64,000 bases of DNA from Pontibacter virosus (lineage in GTDB: Bacteria; Bacteroidota; Bacteroidia; Cytophagales; Hymenobacteraceae): positions 372,001 through 436,000 of the forward strand of contig NZ_QEKI01000001.1 of the NCBI RefSeq assembly GCF_003096355.1, in the 5' to 3' direction. Position numbers and translations under genes: made by a program. This document shows, piece by piece, positions 34,941 through 44,051 of the stretch (the first letter of the stretch is position 1; every line of letters begins with the position of its first letter). The notes beneath the pieces were generated by a model. That model worked only from the letters and a program-made list of their open reading frames with translations, searched no databases and was not told the origin of the DNA.

Positions 34941-36416
34941 TTATGGGTTCTGATCACCAGCGGACAAAGCCTTGTTGTTGTTGATCTCATCCTGAGGTAT
35001 TCTATAAAGAATCTGTGGATCCGTGATAGAACGCTCTGTTACAAGGATAAGGGCTGCAACGTGCTCGCCGTTAGGAGCAGTACCAACATTTCGCTTAATT
35101 GGTCTGTTCAGACGCTTCAGATCCAGGATAGAGAAGCCTTCACCCCACAGTTCGATTCTTCTCTGGATCAGGATCTCTTCGATCAGGTCTGTGCCGGAAG
35201 TAACCGGAGCTACATACTGTGGATCTCTTGCTTTCACAAGTGTCTCTAGTACTGCTACTGCTTCTGCTTCTCTACCAAGTCTGGCAAGTGCCTCAGCCTC
35301 GATCAGGAACATTTCAGAAGCTCTCATTAGCACGTAGTCAGCTGCCCATGATCCAGCACCTGGCAGACGGAACTTCAGAGAAGAGTAGTTGTAGTAGGTA
35401 CCTTTGTTGTCGGCAGAAGGAGCCTGAACAATTTCTCTACGTACGTCAGTTGCAGACATTTTCTCGTAAAGCTCTCTTGTAACCAGCTTCGTGCTACCCA
35501 AACCGGCATAACCGGCGGCTGTATTCGCCATGTGCGAGAAGAAAGAAGCGTAGATCGTAGACTGGTCGTTAGGAATCTGAAGACCCCACATCCATTCGCT
35601 GTTAGCAGTGCCGAAGCCAGCTTTGTAAGTAGCTGCGTTCATCAGCGTATAACCCTGACGAGCTTCGTTCGCTTTAGTAGCAGCTCTTTCCCAGTTCTCC
35701 ATCTGCAAGGCTACACGAGCCTGAAGACCTTTAACAGTCTTTTGGTTGATGTGAGAAACGTGATCTTTGGTTTTGCCTTCGAGCAATGCTTCAGCAGCAT
35801 CCAGGTCAGCAAGGATCTGGTTGTATACTTCTTGTACAGTACCGCGGCCTTTGCCTTCGGTAGTTGGCTCTGTGTATACCGGCACACCTGGGGCATTCTC
35901 GTTGCCCTTGTATGTATGCTGGAACAGGTTCACCAGATAGAAGTAAGAGTGTGCTCTCAGGAACAGGGCGTTGCCTTTGATATAATCTCTGCGTTCTTGC
36001 GTACCAACAGCTTCATCCACGTTTGCGATAATCAGGTTCGCATTGTTGATGGTTCTGTAGTAGTATCTCCAGGTTCCCCCAGAACGAGACGTCCGTGTAG
36101 CTGTTCCGTAAGCTGAGTGGTTATACTCCGCTACGAACCAACCGTAACCGCGCACAGGTGTGATGATGTCGTTACCCATCATGTCCATGGTCAGGTCGTA
36201 AGACTTCTGACCGAAGTGTCCGTGGCTGCCATCCATTGATGTCCACATAGAACGGTAGATGCCGTTCAAGGCTACCGTAGCGCCCTCCGTTGTGCCAAAC
36301 ACCATTTCGTTTGGCACTGAAGATGCTGGAGTTGTATCCAGATACTCTTTCTCGCAACCCGTCAGCACTAAAACTGCCAGTGCCAGCGGAGCTAGTTTTT
36401 TAACTATATTCTTCAT
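34941..36416 (-). CDS. SusD/RagB-type nutrient-binding lipoprotein
   Basis: Surface lipoprotein of 491 residues that forms the lid over a SusC-type transporter. Lipobox VLTGC with Cys about 21; the N-terminal segment EKEYLDTTPASSVPNEMVF and the TPR-like helices around residues 60-330 are typical, as is the C-terminal RRIELWGEGFSILDLKRLN region. It follows the SusC gene by 17 bases. Codon use is strongly biased and the CTATACCT octamer is absent, consistent with high expression. The ligand is unknown. Confidence 0.93.
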   Translation of the reverse strand: MKNIVKKLAPLALAVLVLTGCEKEYLDTTPASSVPNEMVFGTTEGATVALNGIYRSMWTSMDGSHGHFGQKSYDLTMDMMGNDIITPVRGYGWFVAEYNHSAYGTATRTSRSGGTWRYYYRTINNANLIIANVDEAVGTQERRDYIKGNALFLRAHSYFYLVNLFQHTYKGNENAPGVPVYTEPTTEGKGRGTVQEVYNQILADLDAAEALLEGKTKDHVSHINQKTVKGLQARVALQMENWERAATKANEARQGYTLMNAATYKAGFGTANSEWMWGLQIPNDQSTIYASFFSHMANTAAGYAGLGSTKLVTRELYEKMSATDVRREIVQAPSADNKGTYYNYSSLKFRLPGAGSWAADYVLMRASEMFLIEAEALARLGREAEAVAVLETLVKARDPQYVAPVTSGTDLIEEILIQRRIELWGEGFSILDLKRLNRPIKRNVGTAPNGEHVAALILVTERSITDPQILYRIPQDEINNNKALSAGDQNP

Positions 36417-36433
36417 ACTGATAATATTCCTAA

Positions 36434-39400
36434 TTAAAAGTTAGCGTTTAGACCAAGCGTGAAAGTACGCATCACTGGGTAAGTGAAGTCTGATGTACCA
36501 GTGAAGCTACGCTGTGGGTCCATACCTTCGTTCTTCGTGAAGATCTTGGCATTGTCAACAGATACGAATGCACGCATGTTGTTTACACCTACTCTTGAAG
36601 TCAACGTGTTAGGCAGTGTATAGCCCAGGTTGATGTTCTTGATGTTCAGGTATGAAGCATCGTACAACCAACGAGTAGAGATACCGTCCTGAGTTGCCAG
36701 ACCCTGCTGCAGTCTTGGAACATCTGAAGTAGTGTTCTCTGGAGTCCAACGGTTCAGCATTTCTTTAGCGAAGTGTGTACCGTATGTACCTCTGTGCATC
36801 AGACCTGCATAGTTACCATCGTAGAACTTACCACCAGCCTGGAATGTCAACAGTACCGCAAGGTCGAAACCTTTGTAGCGGAATGAGTTAGTGAAACCAC
36901 CGATCAGATCAGGGATAGCAGAACCATGGTAAGCATAAGAGGCGTTGTTGATGTTGTTCGTCACTGTATCCTGACCGATGATCTGGTAAGCAGCATTGTC
37001 CGGCTTGTAAAGGGTGCGGTCAGTGCGGTACAGGGCATCACCATTGCTAGGATCTACACCGTAGTACTCACGCAGCCAGAAAGCGTAGATGTCTTTACCT
37101 TCAGCTAGACGCTTCGTGCCACTGATGATCGGGTCACCGTTAGGCATCGTTTTGATCTTGTTCTTGTAGCTTGTCAGGTTAACATCCATTCTCCAGTCGA
37201 AGTCGCCAGTTGAAACAGCGTTGTAACCCAATTGCAATTCCCAACCGTTGTTAGACATTGTACCGATGTTCTGCCACATATCCAGACCACCAGTTGAGTA
37301 AGGAGTAGGAACGGCGAATAACAGGTTGCTAGAGATACGCTGGAAGTATTCCACTGTACCTTCTACTTTGTTGAAGAATCTGAAGTCAGCACCAACGTTG
37401 AAGTTAGCGTTAGATTCCCAGATCAACTCAGGAGCAGGAAGTGAGCTTACGATAGCACCAGGAGCGTTTACGTTGTTCCAACCCAGTGAGTAAAGACCTT
37501 GCCACTGGTAATAGCTATCAGTTGCTTCGTTACCTTGCTCACCGTAGCTACCTCTTAGTTTCAACTCGTCAACCCACTCAGCAGAAAGGAAGTCTTCTTC
37601 TGAAATTCTCCAGCCTGCACCGATAGAGTAGAAGTTACCCCAACGAGAGTCTTTGTAGAAACGGGAAGAACCGTCTCTTCTGAAGCTGGCAGAAGCCAGG
37701 TATTTGTCAGAAAGGCTGTAGTTCAACTGAGAGAAGTAAGACTCGATCTTGTGATCAGCGAAGCTAGATGTACCACCAGTGATTGTTGCAGCAGCACCAA
37801 GCTCAGTAGTACCAGGGAAAGCGAAACCAGTTCTGGTAGCAGACACGTTTCTAGACTCGTACTCGTAGTTTTCGTGACCAGCCAATGCACGCAGGCTGTG
37901 GCTGCCGAACTGCTTATTCCAAGTCAACACCTGGTTGAAAGTATAAGAAGTAGTTCTGGTGTCAGATTTGGTTGAACGACCGCTTACGTTTTGCGCATCA
38001 CCGAACTGTGAGTTCTGATAGCCTGTGCTGAAACCGTTGTAGTAGTTACCACCGAAAGTAGTTTTGAAAGTAAAGTCCTCCAAGAATTTCACTTCAGCAT
38101 AAGTGTTAACAGTTGCTTCGCTTCTTCTTATAGAGTTTTCGTCAAGGGCCAGTGTACCTAACAGGTTAGAGTTTGGTGCATATGGTCTGGCGCCCATCTG
38201 GTTAGCATTACCCCAGTCAAGCGCATTACCGCCACGAATAGGATCTGTTACGAAGTTACCTTCGCCATCACGCTGCCATACCGGATAGATAGGGCCCATG
38301 TAACGAGAGTAGTAGAATGGGTTAGATGTAGCAGTCCCAGTTGCAAAGCTACCCTGGTTTTCAGACATGTTACCAGCAATGTTGATACCTGACTTCAACC
38401 AGTCAGTTACCTGAGTATTGATGCTGGCACGTGCGTTCACACGGTCATAGCCAGAGAACTTAGCGATACCGTCTTCTTTGATATAACCAACAGACAGGTA
38501 GTAGTCGCTCTTCTCAGCACCGCCAGACACGTTCATGTTCACGTCAGTACGGTTAGACTGCTGGAACAACTCGTCAGCCCAAGAGTCGTTGTAAAGCAAA
38601 CGAGCATTTGGGTTCAGACGGCCAGTAGCCGCGTCGATCACCTGGTTACCAGCTACGTTGAATGGGTTGTAAACAAGACCGTTACCGCCTGCGATGTTGT
38701 CAGAAGCGAATTGGTTAGCGCCTGCTACATCTTTATCAGCAGAAGGTGCTCCTCCAAGTTTTGCGTTACGCATGGCTTCCCACATCAACTCGTAGTACTC
38801 CTGTGCGTTTACACGCTCGTACTCTTTGATAGCGCGGTCAGAAACACCTCTTCTCAGGTTAACGGCAATGCTAGGCTTACCAGTTTTACCTCTCTTGGTG
38901 GTAATCATGATCACACCGTTCGCAGCACGTGAACCGTAAAGAGCCGCCGCAGCAGCATCTTTCAATACTGTCACAGATGCGATGTCGTCAGTTGAAATAG
39001 ACTGAAGCGTACCGCTGAAAGGAACACCGTCTACTACGTAAAGTGGCTCGCTGCTTGAGTTGATAGAACCAATACCACGGATACGCACGGATGCGTTAGA
39101 ACCAGGAGTACCACCACCGTTGGTAGTCTGGATACCTGGTACAAGACCCTCAAGTACGCGTGTAACAGATGTTACCTGCTGTCTCTCGATTGCTCTTGTC
39201 GTGATAGTTGACTCAGCACCAGTAAAGGCAGTTTTCGCTACAGTACCGTAAGGCACCTGGATTACAACCTCTGACAGCTGCTGGCTATCAATATCTAATG
39301 TCACGTTAATAGAAGTATTTGCGCCAATCGCCACCTCTTTTGCCACGTATCCGATGTAACGGAACACCAAAGTGTTCGCATTGTCCGGTACGTTTACGCT

Positions 39401-39583
39401 GAATGAACCGTCTGCATTAGTTGCAGTACCAGTAGTGGTACCTTTTACAACTACAGACACACCTGGTAGAGGTGCTCCGTCCCCTGCCCCTGTAACTTTA
39501 CCTGTTATTGTCCGACTTTGTGCCGCTACTTGGCCCAAAAGCGCAAACAAAAACAAGAAGTTAAGTAGTAATACTTTCTTCAT
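36434..39583 (-). CDS. SusC/RagA-type TonB-linked outer-membrane transporter
   Basis: A 1049-residue TonB-dependent transporter. After the signal peptide (VAA-QS, about residue 21) comes a carboxypeptidase-regulatory-like domain (about 23-105, with SGKVTGAGDGAPLPGVSVVVKGT-type sequence shortened here), a plug domain with VRIRGIGSINSSSEPLYVVDG, then a large barrel ending LGLNANF. It pairs with the downstream SusD gene to import an oligomer bound at the surface. No glycoside hydrolase or sensor gene is nearby; the next same-strand genes are an amidase and a peptidase, which hints at peptide or amide ligands. Confidence 0.95.
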   Translation of the reverse strand: MKKVLLLNFLFLFALLGQVAAQSRTITGKVTGAGDGAPLPGVSVVVKGTTTGTATNADGSFSVNVPDNANTLVFRYIGYVAKEVAIGANTSINVTLDIDSQQLSEVVIQVPYGTVAKTAFTGAESTITTRAIERQQVTSVTRVLEGLVPGIQTTNGGGTPGSNASVRIRGIGSINSSSEPLYVVDGVPFSGTLQSISTDDIASVTVLKDAAAAALYGSRAANGVIMITTKRGKTGKPSIAVNLRRGVSDRAIKEYERVNAQEYYELMWEAMRNAKLGGAPSADKDVAGANQFASDNIAGGNGLVYNPFNVAGNQVIDAATGRLNPNARLLYNDSWADELFQQSNRTDVNMNVSGGAEKSDYYLSVGYIKEDGIAKFSGYDRVNARASINTQVTDWLKSGINIAGNMSENQGSFATGTATSNPFYYSRYMGPIYPVWQRDGEGNFVTDPIRGGNALDWGNANQMGARPYAPNSNLLGTLALDENSIRRSEATVNTYAEVKFLEDFTFKTTFGGNYYNGFSTGYQNSQFGDAQNVSGRSTKSDTRTTSYTFNQVLTWNKQFGSHSLRALAGHENYEYESRNVSATRTGFAFPGTTELGAAATITGGTSSFADHKIESYFSQLNYSLSDKYLASASFRRDGSSRFYKDSRWGNFYSIGAGWRISEEDFLSAEWVDELKLRGSYGEQGNEATDSYYQWQGLYSLGWNNVNAPGAIVSSLPAPELIWESNANFNVGADFRFFNKVEGTVEYFQRISSNLLFAVPTPYSTGGLDMWQNIGTMSNNGWELQLGYNAVSTGDFDWRMDVNLTSYKNKIKTMPNGDPIISGTKRLAEGKDIYAFWLREYYGVDPSNGDALYRTDRTLYKPDNAAYQIIGQDTVTNNINNASYAYHGSAIPDLIGGFTNSFRYKGFDLAVLLTFQAGGKFYDGNYAGLMHRGTYGTHFAKEMLNRWTPENTTSDVPRLQQGLATQDGISTRWLYDASYLNIKNINLGYTLPNTLTSRVGVNNMRAFVSVDNAKIFTKNEGMDPQRSFTGTSDFTYPVMRTFTLGLNANF

Positions 39584-39645
39584 AAACTACACTTGTTTTG
39601 TTAGGTTGTTGATAAATAGATTAGATAATAGAATAGTTTTATCTC

Positions 39646-39676
39646 CAAATATAGGCATTAAAAACATTTAACAAAA
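39646..39676 (-). promoter_or_regulatory. -33/-7 promoter of the SusC/SusD unit
   Basis: On the minus strand TTTTG is followed about 18 bases later by TATATTTG, a good match to TTTG-N19-TAnnTTTG. It gives a leader of about 55 bases before the SusC ATG. Confidence 0.65.
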
Positions 39677-39913
39677 CCTTAACAAAGATTCTTCGTAATA
39701 TTTTTTTATGCCCTTTAAAATCCCTCTGACAGTGTCTAAAGCCACAAAATGTTGTTTGCAACGCACTGAAGGCCAAACCATTCAATAAAACATATATTTT
39801 ATTGGAGAAAATCTAAGACAAGGCTTTGGCTAAAACCTCATTTGTTTTTAGTAAGAAATGCTGGTACTGTACACAAGGTGTTATAACAGCGTTAGCAGTA
39901 TCCGTAACAAAAG
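39677..39913. other. AT-rich intergenic stretch, no gene seen
   Basis: Upstream of the SusC promoter and before the TM2 gene stop. AT-rich with no coding frame, no clear hairpin and no repeat that I can identify. Confidence 0.4.
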
Positions 39914-40300
39914 CTACACGCCATAGTCACCCGGATTTCCGTAAGCACCCGACTGGGCCATTACGATCGCATGTGCCTGCTGCGCCTCCTTGATGTTGTA
40001 TTCAAATGCAAGTCGCTTGTAGTTTATCAGATCTATGATGGTGCCCACAAAGCATAATCCAGCTGTAAAGAGGTATAGCAGCCCCATGCCAATATGCCCC
40101 AACACAAAACGGTGCACGCCGGCTACTCCAAAAAATCCTATGCCAGCCGTTATGAGCACGAGCAGTGGCTCGCGCCGACGCGCTCTGTAAACAGACACGA
40201 ATTGCTGCGCCTCATAGTCCGACATAGAGTTGAGCAAACCTTGTACATAAGCCATCTCATCGGGCTCAAGCTCAGGCATTAAATTAAATACATTGGCCAT
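39914..40300 (-). CDS. TM2-domain membrane protein
   Basis: A 128-residue protein with a hydrophilic N-terminal part (about 1-45) and a TM2 domain of two membrane helices with the typical GFFGVAGVHRFVLGHIGMGLLYLFTAG pattern (quoted in part) around residues 50-95. TM2 proteins have no settled function in bacteria. It begins three bases after the DUF2752 gene stop and so is in one operon with it. Confidence 0.88.
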   Translation of the reverse strand: MANVFNLMPELEPDEMAYVQGLLNSMSDYEAQQFVSVYRARRREPLLVLITAGIGFFGVAGVHRFVLGHIGMGLLYLFTAGLCFVGTIIDLINYKRLAFEYNIKEAQQAHAIVMAQSGAYGNPGDYGV

Positions 40301-40303
40301 AGT

Positions 40304-40633
40304 TTATAGTTTAGAGTGATGCAGGTATAATTTGCGCGATTGTGCCAACAGGCCCGTCACACGCCAGCTTAGCAGCAACAACGCAGGCACGCCCAGCGGA
40401 TGCGCCTGCCAAGAGGACAACAGCTCTCCCCTGAACAGGTAAGCGATGCTATGACCAAGGCCACAACCCGGGCAACCACCCTCCCAAAACCAACTCACCG
40501 GGCACAAACTGAACAGGTGGTCGCCTGCAGGTTCCAGTCCCGCAAGCAGCAGCAGGCCCAGTATCCAGGCACTGGCCTCTGGCATTACGTTCCGTGCCGC
40601 ATAAAAGGCGCTATTTCTGCTATTCGCTTGCAT
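40304..40633 (-). CDS. DUF2752 membrane protein
   Basis: A 109-residue protein with two or three hydrophobic segments and the family signature CPGCGLGHSIAYLFRGE near residue 55, whose two Cys are conserved. Function unknown. DUF2752 and TM2 genes are often adjacent in Bacteroidota, as here with a three-base gap, which suggests a joint membrane role. Confidence 0.85.
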   Translation of the reverse strand: MQANSRNSAFYAARNVMPEASAWILGLLLLAGLEPAGDHLFSLCPVSWFWEGGCPGCGLGHSIAYLFRGELLSSWQAHPLGVPALLLLSWRVTGLLAQSRKLYLHHSKL

Positions 40634-40746
40634 TGCCCCTATAAGGTATACTTAATATCATGATTGTCCAAATTATAACACAATCAATTTAGAACATCTC
40701 CCTGCAAATCTCTCGTATGACAGTAAGGGACATAATAAATAACAGT

Positions 40747-40962
40747 ATGGAATGTAACGTAGGATTGACTGAGCAAAAGATTCGTGTGTTAACCGGTCTT
40801 GCTATTATCGGGGTGGGAGCATATTATAATATAAAAGTTTTGTCTGCTGTTGGAGTCATACCTATTGTGACAGGTATGCTGCGCTATTGCCCCGTAAACC
40901 AGGCGCTTGGCTACAACGGTTGCGTAGGCGAACAGCATCGGGTGAAAAGTGCTGTGCTTTAA
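40747..40962 (+). CDS. DUF2892 small membrane protein
   Basis: A 71-residue protein when started at ATG 40747 (MECNVGLTEQKIRVLTGLAI), which matches the usual N-terminus of the family; an in-frame ATG at 40717 would add ten residues. Two hydrophobic stretches (about 16-30 and 35-47) and the RYCPVNQALGYN motif identify DUF2892, the membrane domain also found in YgaP-like sulphur-transfer proteins. Function unknown when alone. Confidence 0.8.
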   Translation: MECNVGLTEQKIRVLTGLAIIGVGAYYNIKVLSAVGVIPIVTGMLRYCPVNQALGYNGCVGEQHRVKSAVL

Positions 40963-41016
40963 TAATAGTATTTCACCTGCTATACCTGAGCGCCGGTTTT
41001 ACGTACCTATAGCGCT

Positions 41017-41550
41017 ATGAGAAAGATCATCCTATACATTGCAGCCAGCACCGATGGGCACATAGCCCGGCCTGACGGAAACATTGACTGGCTGCACGAC
41101 AAGAAGTACAACATACCGGACGAAGACTTCGGGTACAGCGCTTTTCTGCAGACCATCGATACGACCCTGATGGGGCACGCCACCTACAGGCAGATCCTGG
41201 GTTTCGACATGCCTTTCCCCTACCCTGATCTGAAAAACTATGTCTTCAGCCACTCGCAGCAGCAGGATACGGAACATGTTACTTTTGTGAAGAACAATGT
41301 GGTGGACTTCATAGAACAGCTGAAGGAGCAGCCGGGAAAGGACATCTGGCTCATCGGAGGCGGGCAGCTAAACGCTACAGTGCTCAATGCGGGCTTATTG
41401 GACGAAATCATCCTGACCTATATTCCAATCATACTAGGCAAAGGCATCCCGCTCTTTTCTAAAGACACACAAGAGCATAAACTGAAACTGATCCCAACAG
41501 AAAACAAATTATACCGCAACGGTTTCCTGCAGGTCAGGTATAGCTGCTGA
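41017..41550 (+). CDS. dihydrofolate reductase-like protein (RibD C-terminal type)
   Basis: A 177-residue NADPH-dependent reductase of the RibD-C/DHFR-like family. The start RKIILYIAASTDGHIARPDGNIDWL, quoted only in outline, carries the usual SxDG motif; LMGHATYRQILG and DIWLIGGGQLNATVLNAGLLDEI (partly) form the nucleotide site. These proteins differ from true FolA and usually have unknown substrates. A perfect 16-bp hairpin follows at 41609-41647. Confidence 0.87.
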   Translation: MRKIILYIAASTDGHIARPDGNIDWLHDKKYNIPDEDFGYSAFLQTIDTTLMGHATYRQILGFDMPFPYPDLKNYVFSHSQQQDTEHVTFVKNNVVDFIEQLKEQPGKDIWLIGGGQLNATVLNAGLLDEIILTYIPIILGKGIPLFSKDTQEHKLKLIPTENKLYRNGFLQVRYSC

Positions 41551-41608
41551 GATTTATCATCCTAAGGTGGCTGCCCCTCTGCTCTTATACCTCTATACCC
41601 CACTCATT

Positions 41609-41647
41609 AAAGAAGCCTGCCAGCAATTTTAGCTGGCAGGCTTCTTT
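41609..41647. terminator. bidirectional terminator, perfect 16-bp stem
   Basis: AAAGAAGCCTGCCAGC pairs perfectly with GCTGGCAGGCTTCTTT around seven bases; it lies between the convergent reductase and helicase genes. Confidence 0.92.
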
Positions 41648-41668
41648 ATATAGGATGCATACTTTAGG

Positions 41669-42934
41669 TTATTTTTTCTTTTTAGCCTTTGCCTTTGCCT
41701 TCTTTGCTTTAGCTGCTTTCACTTTCGACTCTGTCTCCTCTGCCTCTTTCATGAGGGCTTTCCAGTCAAACTTGGCTTCGGGGCTGAAGTCGATGGTGGC
41801 TTCGCGGTCCTCCGGATCGAGCTGCAGCACTTTGATGTCTTTGGTCAGGTAGGTCTGTATCTCATCCAGGATCGGTTTCTCCTCTTCGCTGCAGAATGAC
41901 ACCGCTATACCTTTGGCAGTGCCGCGGCCCGTACGACCCACGCGGTGCACGTAGTTCTCGGGCTGGTCGGGCAGGTCGTAGTTCACCACGTAGTCCACGT
42001 TCGGAATATCAATGCCGCGGGCACTCACATCCGTGGCGATCAGAAGTTTTACCTCCCCTTTTTTGAAGCGCTTCATCACATCAGTACGGTCTTTTTGCTC
42101 CTTGCCACCGTGCATACTTACCGAATCTATCCCTACGCGCTCCATCGCCGCCACTACACGCTCGGCCCGAACCTGTGTGCGCACAAAGGCCAAAATCTTC
42201 TTATCAGGATTCTCTTTGACGACACGCTCCAGAAAAAACCGCTTCTCATCCATCTCCACATACATCACCGAGTGGTCCACATTTTTAGACACGGGGTCTT
42301 TCGGAGAGATCTGGATGCGCACGGGCTTGTTCACGAGTGAATAGGCCAGCTCCTTGATCTTCTCGTTGATGGTGGCAGAGAAAAATAGCGTCTGGCGCTT
42401 GCGTGGCAGTTTGGTGATCAGTTGGCGGATGTCGTGGATGAAACCGAGGTCGAGCATATGGTCGGCCTCATCGAGCACCAAGGTTTCTACCCGTTCGAGG
42501 CGGATGTATCCCTGGCTCACAAGGTCGAACAAACGACCGGGTGTGGCAACCAGTATGTCTATACCTGCCTCCAGTTTGGCGATCTGCGGCCCTTGCTCCA
42601 CGCCACCGAACACGCAAAAAGTCTTCACACGGGTATGGCGACCCAGTTCATCAAAAACCTCTGTAATCTGCAAAGCCAGCTCGCGGGTAGGCACCATCAC
42701 GACGCATTTGATGCCATCGGAGCGGCGACGGTTGATCGCGTACTGCAACTTATCCAGCACAGGTATAGCAAAGGCAGCGGTCTTGCCTGTGCCTGTCTGG
42801 GCAATGGCCAGCACGTCTTCCCCTTTCATGATCGGGGGAATCGCTTTGTACTGGATATCGGTTGGCTTCCGGAAACCAAGCTTGTCCAGGCTTTTCTTGA
42901 TCTCGTCGGATATGCGGTAATCTTCAAACTTCAT
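41669..42934 (-). CDS. DEAD-box ATP-dependent RNA helicase, RhlE-like
   Basis: RNA helicase of 421 residues with both RecA domains. Q motif near residue 20-28, Walker A AQTGTGKT at 45-52, PTRELALQ, VATPGRL, VLDEADHML, SATI, and the C-terminal HGGKEQKDR, LIATDVSARGID and HRVGRTGR motifs are all intact. A lysine/alanine-rich tail (about 400-421) likely binds RNA. It probably helps in ribosome assembly or RNA turnover. A -7 box lies at 42988-42995 upstream. Confidence 0.95.
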   Translation of the reverse strand: MKFEDYRISDEIKKSLDKLGFRKPTDIQYKAIPPIMKGEDVLAIAQTGTGKTAAFAIPVLDKLQYAINRRRSDGIKCVVMVPTRELALQITEVFDELGRHTRVKTFCVFGGVEQGPQIAKLEAGIDILVATPGRLFDLVSQGYIRLERVETLVLDEADHMLDLGFIHDIRQLITKLPRKRQTLFFSATINEKIKELAYSLVNKPVRIQISPKDPVSKNVDHSVMYVEMDEKRFFLERVVKENPDKKILAFVRTQVRAERVVAAMERVGIDSVSMHGGKEQKDRTDVMKRFKKGEVKLLIATDVSARGIDIPNVDYVVNYDLPDQPENYVHRVGRTGRGTAKGIAVSFCSEEEKPILDEIQTYLTKDIKVLQLDPEDREATIDFSPEAKFDWKALMKEAEETESKVKAAKAKKAKAKAKKKK

Positions 42935-42987
42935 GGCAATGGGTTGCTGGTTGGCTATTGGTCTTTACGTAAGGCCGTCGCGAATTG

Positions 42988-42995
42988 CAAAGGTA
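42988..42995 (-). promoter_or_regulatory. -7 promoter box of the helicase gene
   Basis: TACCTTTG on the minus strand matches TAnnTTTG, 53 bases upstream of the ATG. Confidence 0.55.
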
Positions 42996-43227
42996 CAGCT
43001 TCTTTTTCTGATTCGCGTCAGGTATAGAATATGCTCATTTCACCAATTACCGCTTCACTATTGTGCCACATCATCACTCCACAGTCAATAGGGTATCACA
43101 ATGCATCAGGTCACCTAAAAATCAAAGCTTCGGTTCCATAACTACCGGGGCGCTATACCTGTACCCACTCAGTATTTTTAGAAAGATGAAAGCAGGCTGA
43201 AGCAAAGAAGCAAAATAAACTTTTATG
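42996..43227. other. divergent intergenic region, no gene seen
   Basis: Between the helicase promoter and the TetR regulatory region. It includes two copies of the CTATACCT/AGGTATAG octamer (near 43020 and 43153) and otherwise no coding frame or RNA fold I can support. Confidence 0.4.
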
Positions 43228-43240
43228 ATAGTAAAACTAT
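43228..43240. promoter_or_regulatory. candidate TetR operator
   Basis: ATAGT-AAA-ACTAT is a perfect short palindrome located in the -33 region of the promoter whose -7 box is at 43259. It is a plausible autoregulatory site for the TetR-type protein encoded downstream; short and unproven. Confidence 0.35.
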
Positions 43241-43258
43241 TAAATAAGAAAGTTGTTA

Positions 43259-43266
43259 TAACTTTG
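43259..43266 (+). promoter_or_regulatory. -7 promoter box of the TetR-exporter operon
   Basis: TAACTTTG matches TAnnTTTG, about 90 bases before the TetR ATG. Confidence 0.6.
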
Positions 43267-43355
43267 CAGCAGGGAATTCCGAATAAAAGTTAACTGAAAG
43301 GCATAGAGGGCTAGCTACAATTCTAAAATGCGTCCTCTCACAGCGTCAATCTGAA

Positions 43356-44042
43356 ATGAACACAACAAGCATTAAGATAAACTTAAGCCACAAGGCATAC
43401 TTGCGTGATCCGGAGCTAACCGAACTGGGGCAACGCATCATCAAAGAAAGCATCCGGCTGATAGATGAGCTGGGCTTTGAGCAATTTACCTTCCGAAAGC
43501 TGGCGACAGAGATAAACTCAACGGAGGCTTCCATTTATCGTTATTTCGAAAACAAGCACAAGCTGCTGGTTTACCTGGTATCGTGGCATTGGGCCTGGCT
43601 CGATCACTTTGTGCTGTTCCAGACCAACAACATAGCTGACCCGCGGGAGCGCCTGAGCCGGGCCATCGACGTGATTACGGCCTCCGGCACCGACAACCCG
43701 GCCACGCTGCACATCAACGAGAGCGCTCTTTACCGGATCGTGATCAGTGAGGCATCCAAGGTATACCTGACCAAAGAAGTGGATGATGATAACAAGGACG
43801 GTTATTTTCTGGAGTACAAGCGCCTGTGCCACCACCTGTCCGAAATGGTACTGGACATCAATCCGGACTACCCCTATCCGCACGCCCTTATCAGCACGAT
43901 CATGGAAGCCGCCCACCAGCAGGTGTTTTTTGCCGAGCACCTGCCTTCCCTTACCGAGATCAGAGGCACACAGCGTAGCCCTGTGGAAACGGCCACTTTT
44001 TTAAAACATCTTGTTTTTGCGGCAGTTGACCAAAAGAGATAA
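43356..44042 (+). CDS. TetR/AcrR-family transcriptional regulator
   Basis: A 228-residue DNA-binding repressor. The N-terminal helix-turn-helix (about 20-68) reads ESIRLIDELGFEQFTFRKLATEINSTEASIYRYFENKHKLL in outline, the standard TetR pattern. The C-terminal ligand domain is unique. It heads the ABC-HlyD-TolC operon, the ABC gene starting nine bases after its stop, so it most likely controls that exporter and senses a substrate or envelope compound. Confidence 0.9.
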   Translation: MNTTSIKINLSHKAYLRDPELTELGQRIIKESIRLIDELGFEQFTFRKLATEINSTEASIYRYFENKHKLLVYLVSWHWAWLDHFVLFQTNNIADPRERLSRAIDVITASGTDNPATLHINESALYRIVISEASKVYLTKEVDDDNKDGYFLEYKRLCHHLSEMVLDINPDYPYPHALISTIMEAAHQQVFFAEHLPSLTEIRGTQRSPVETATFLKHLVFAAVDQKR

Positions 44043-44051
44043 AGCAGACAC

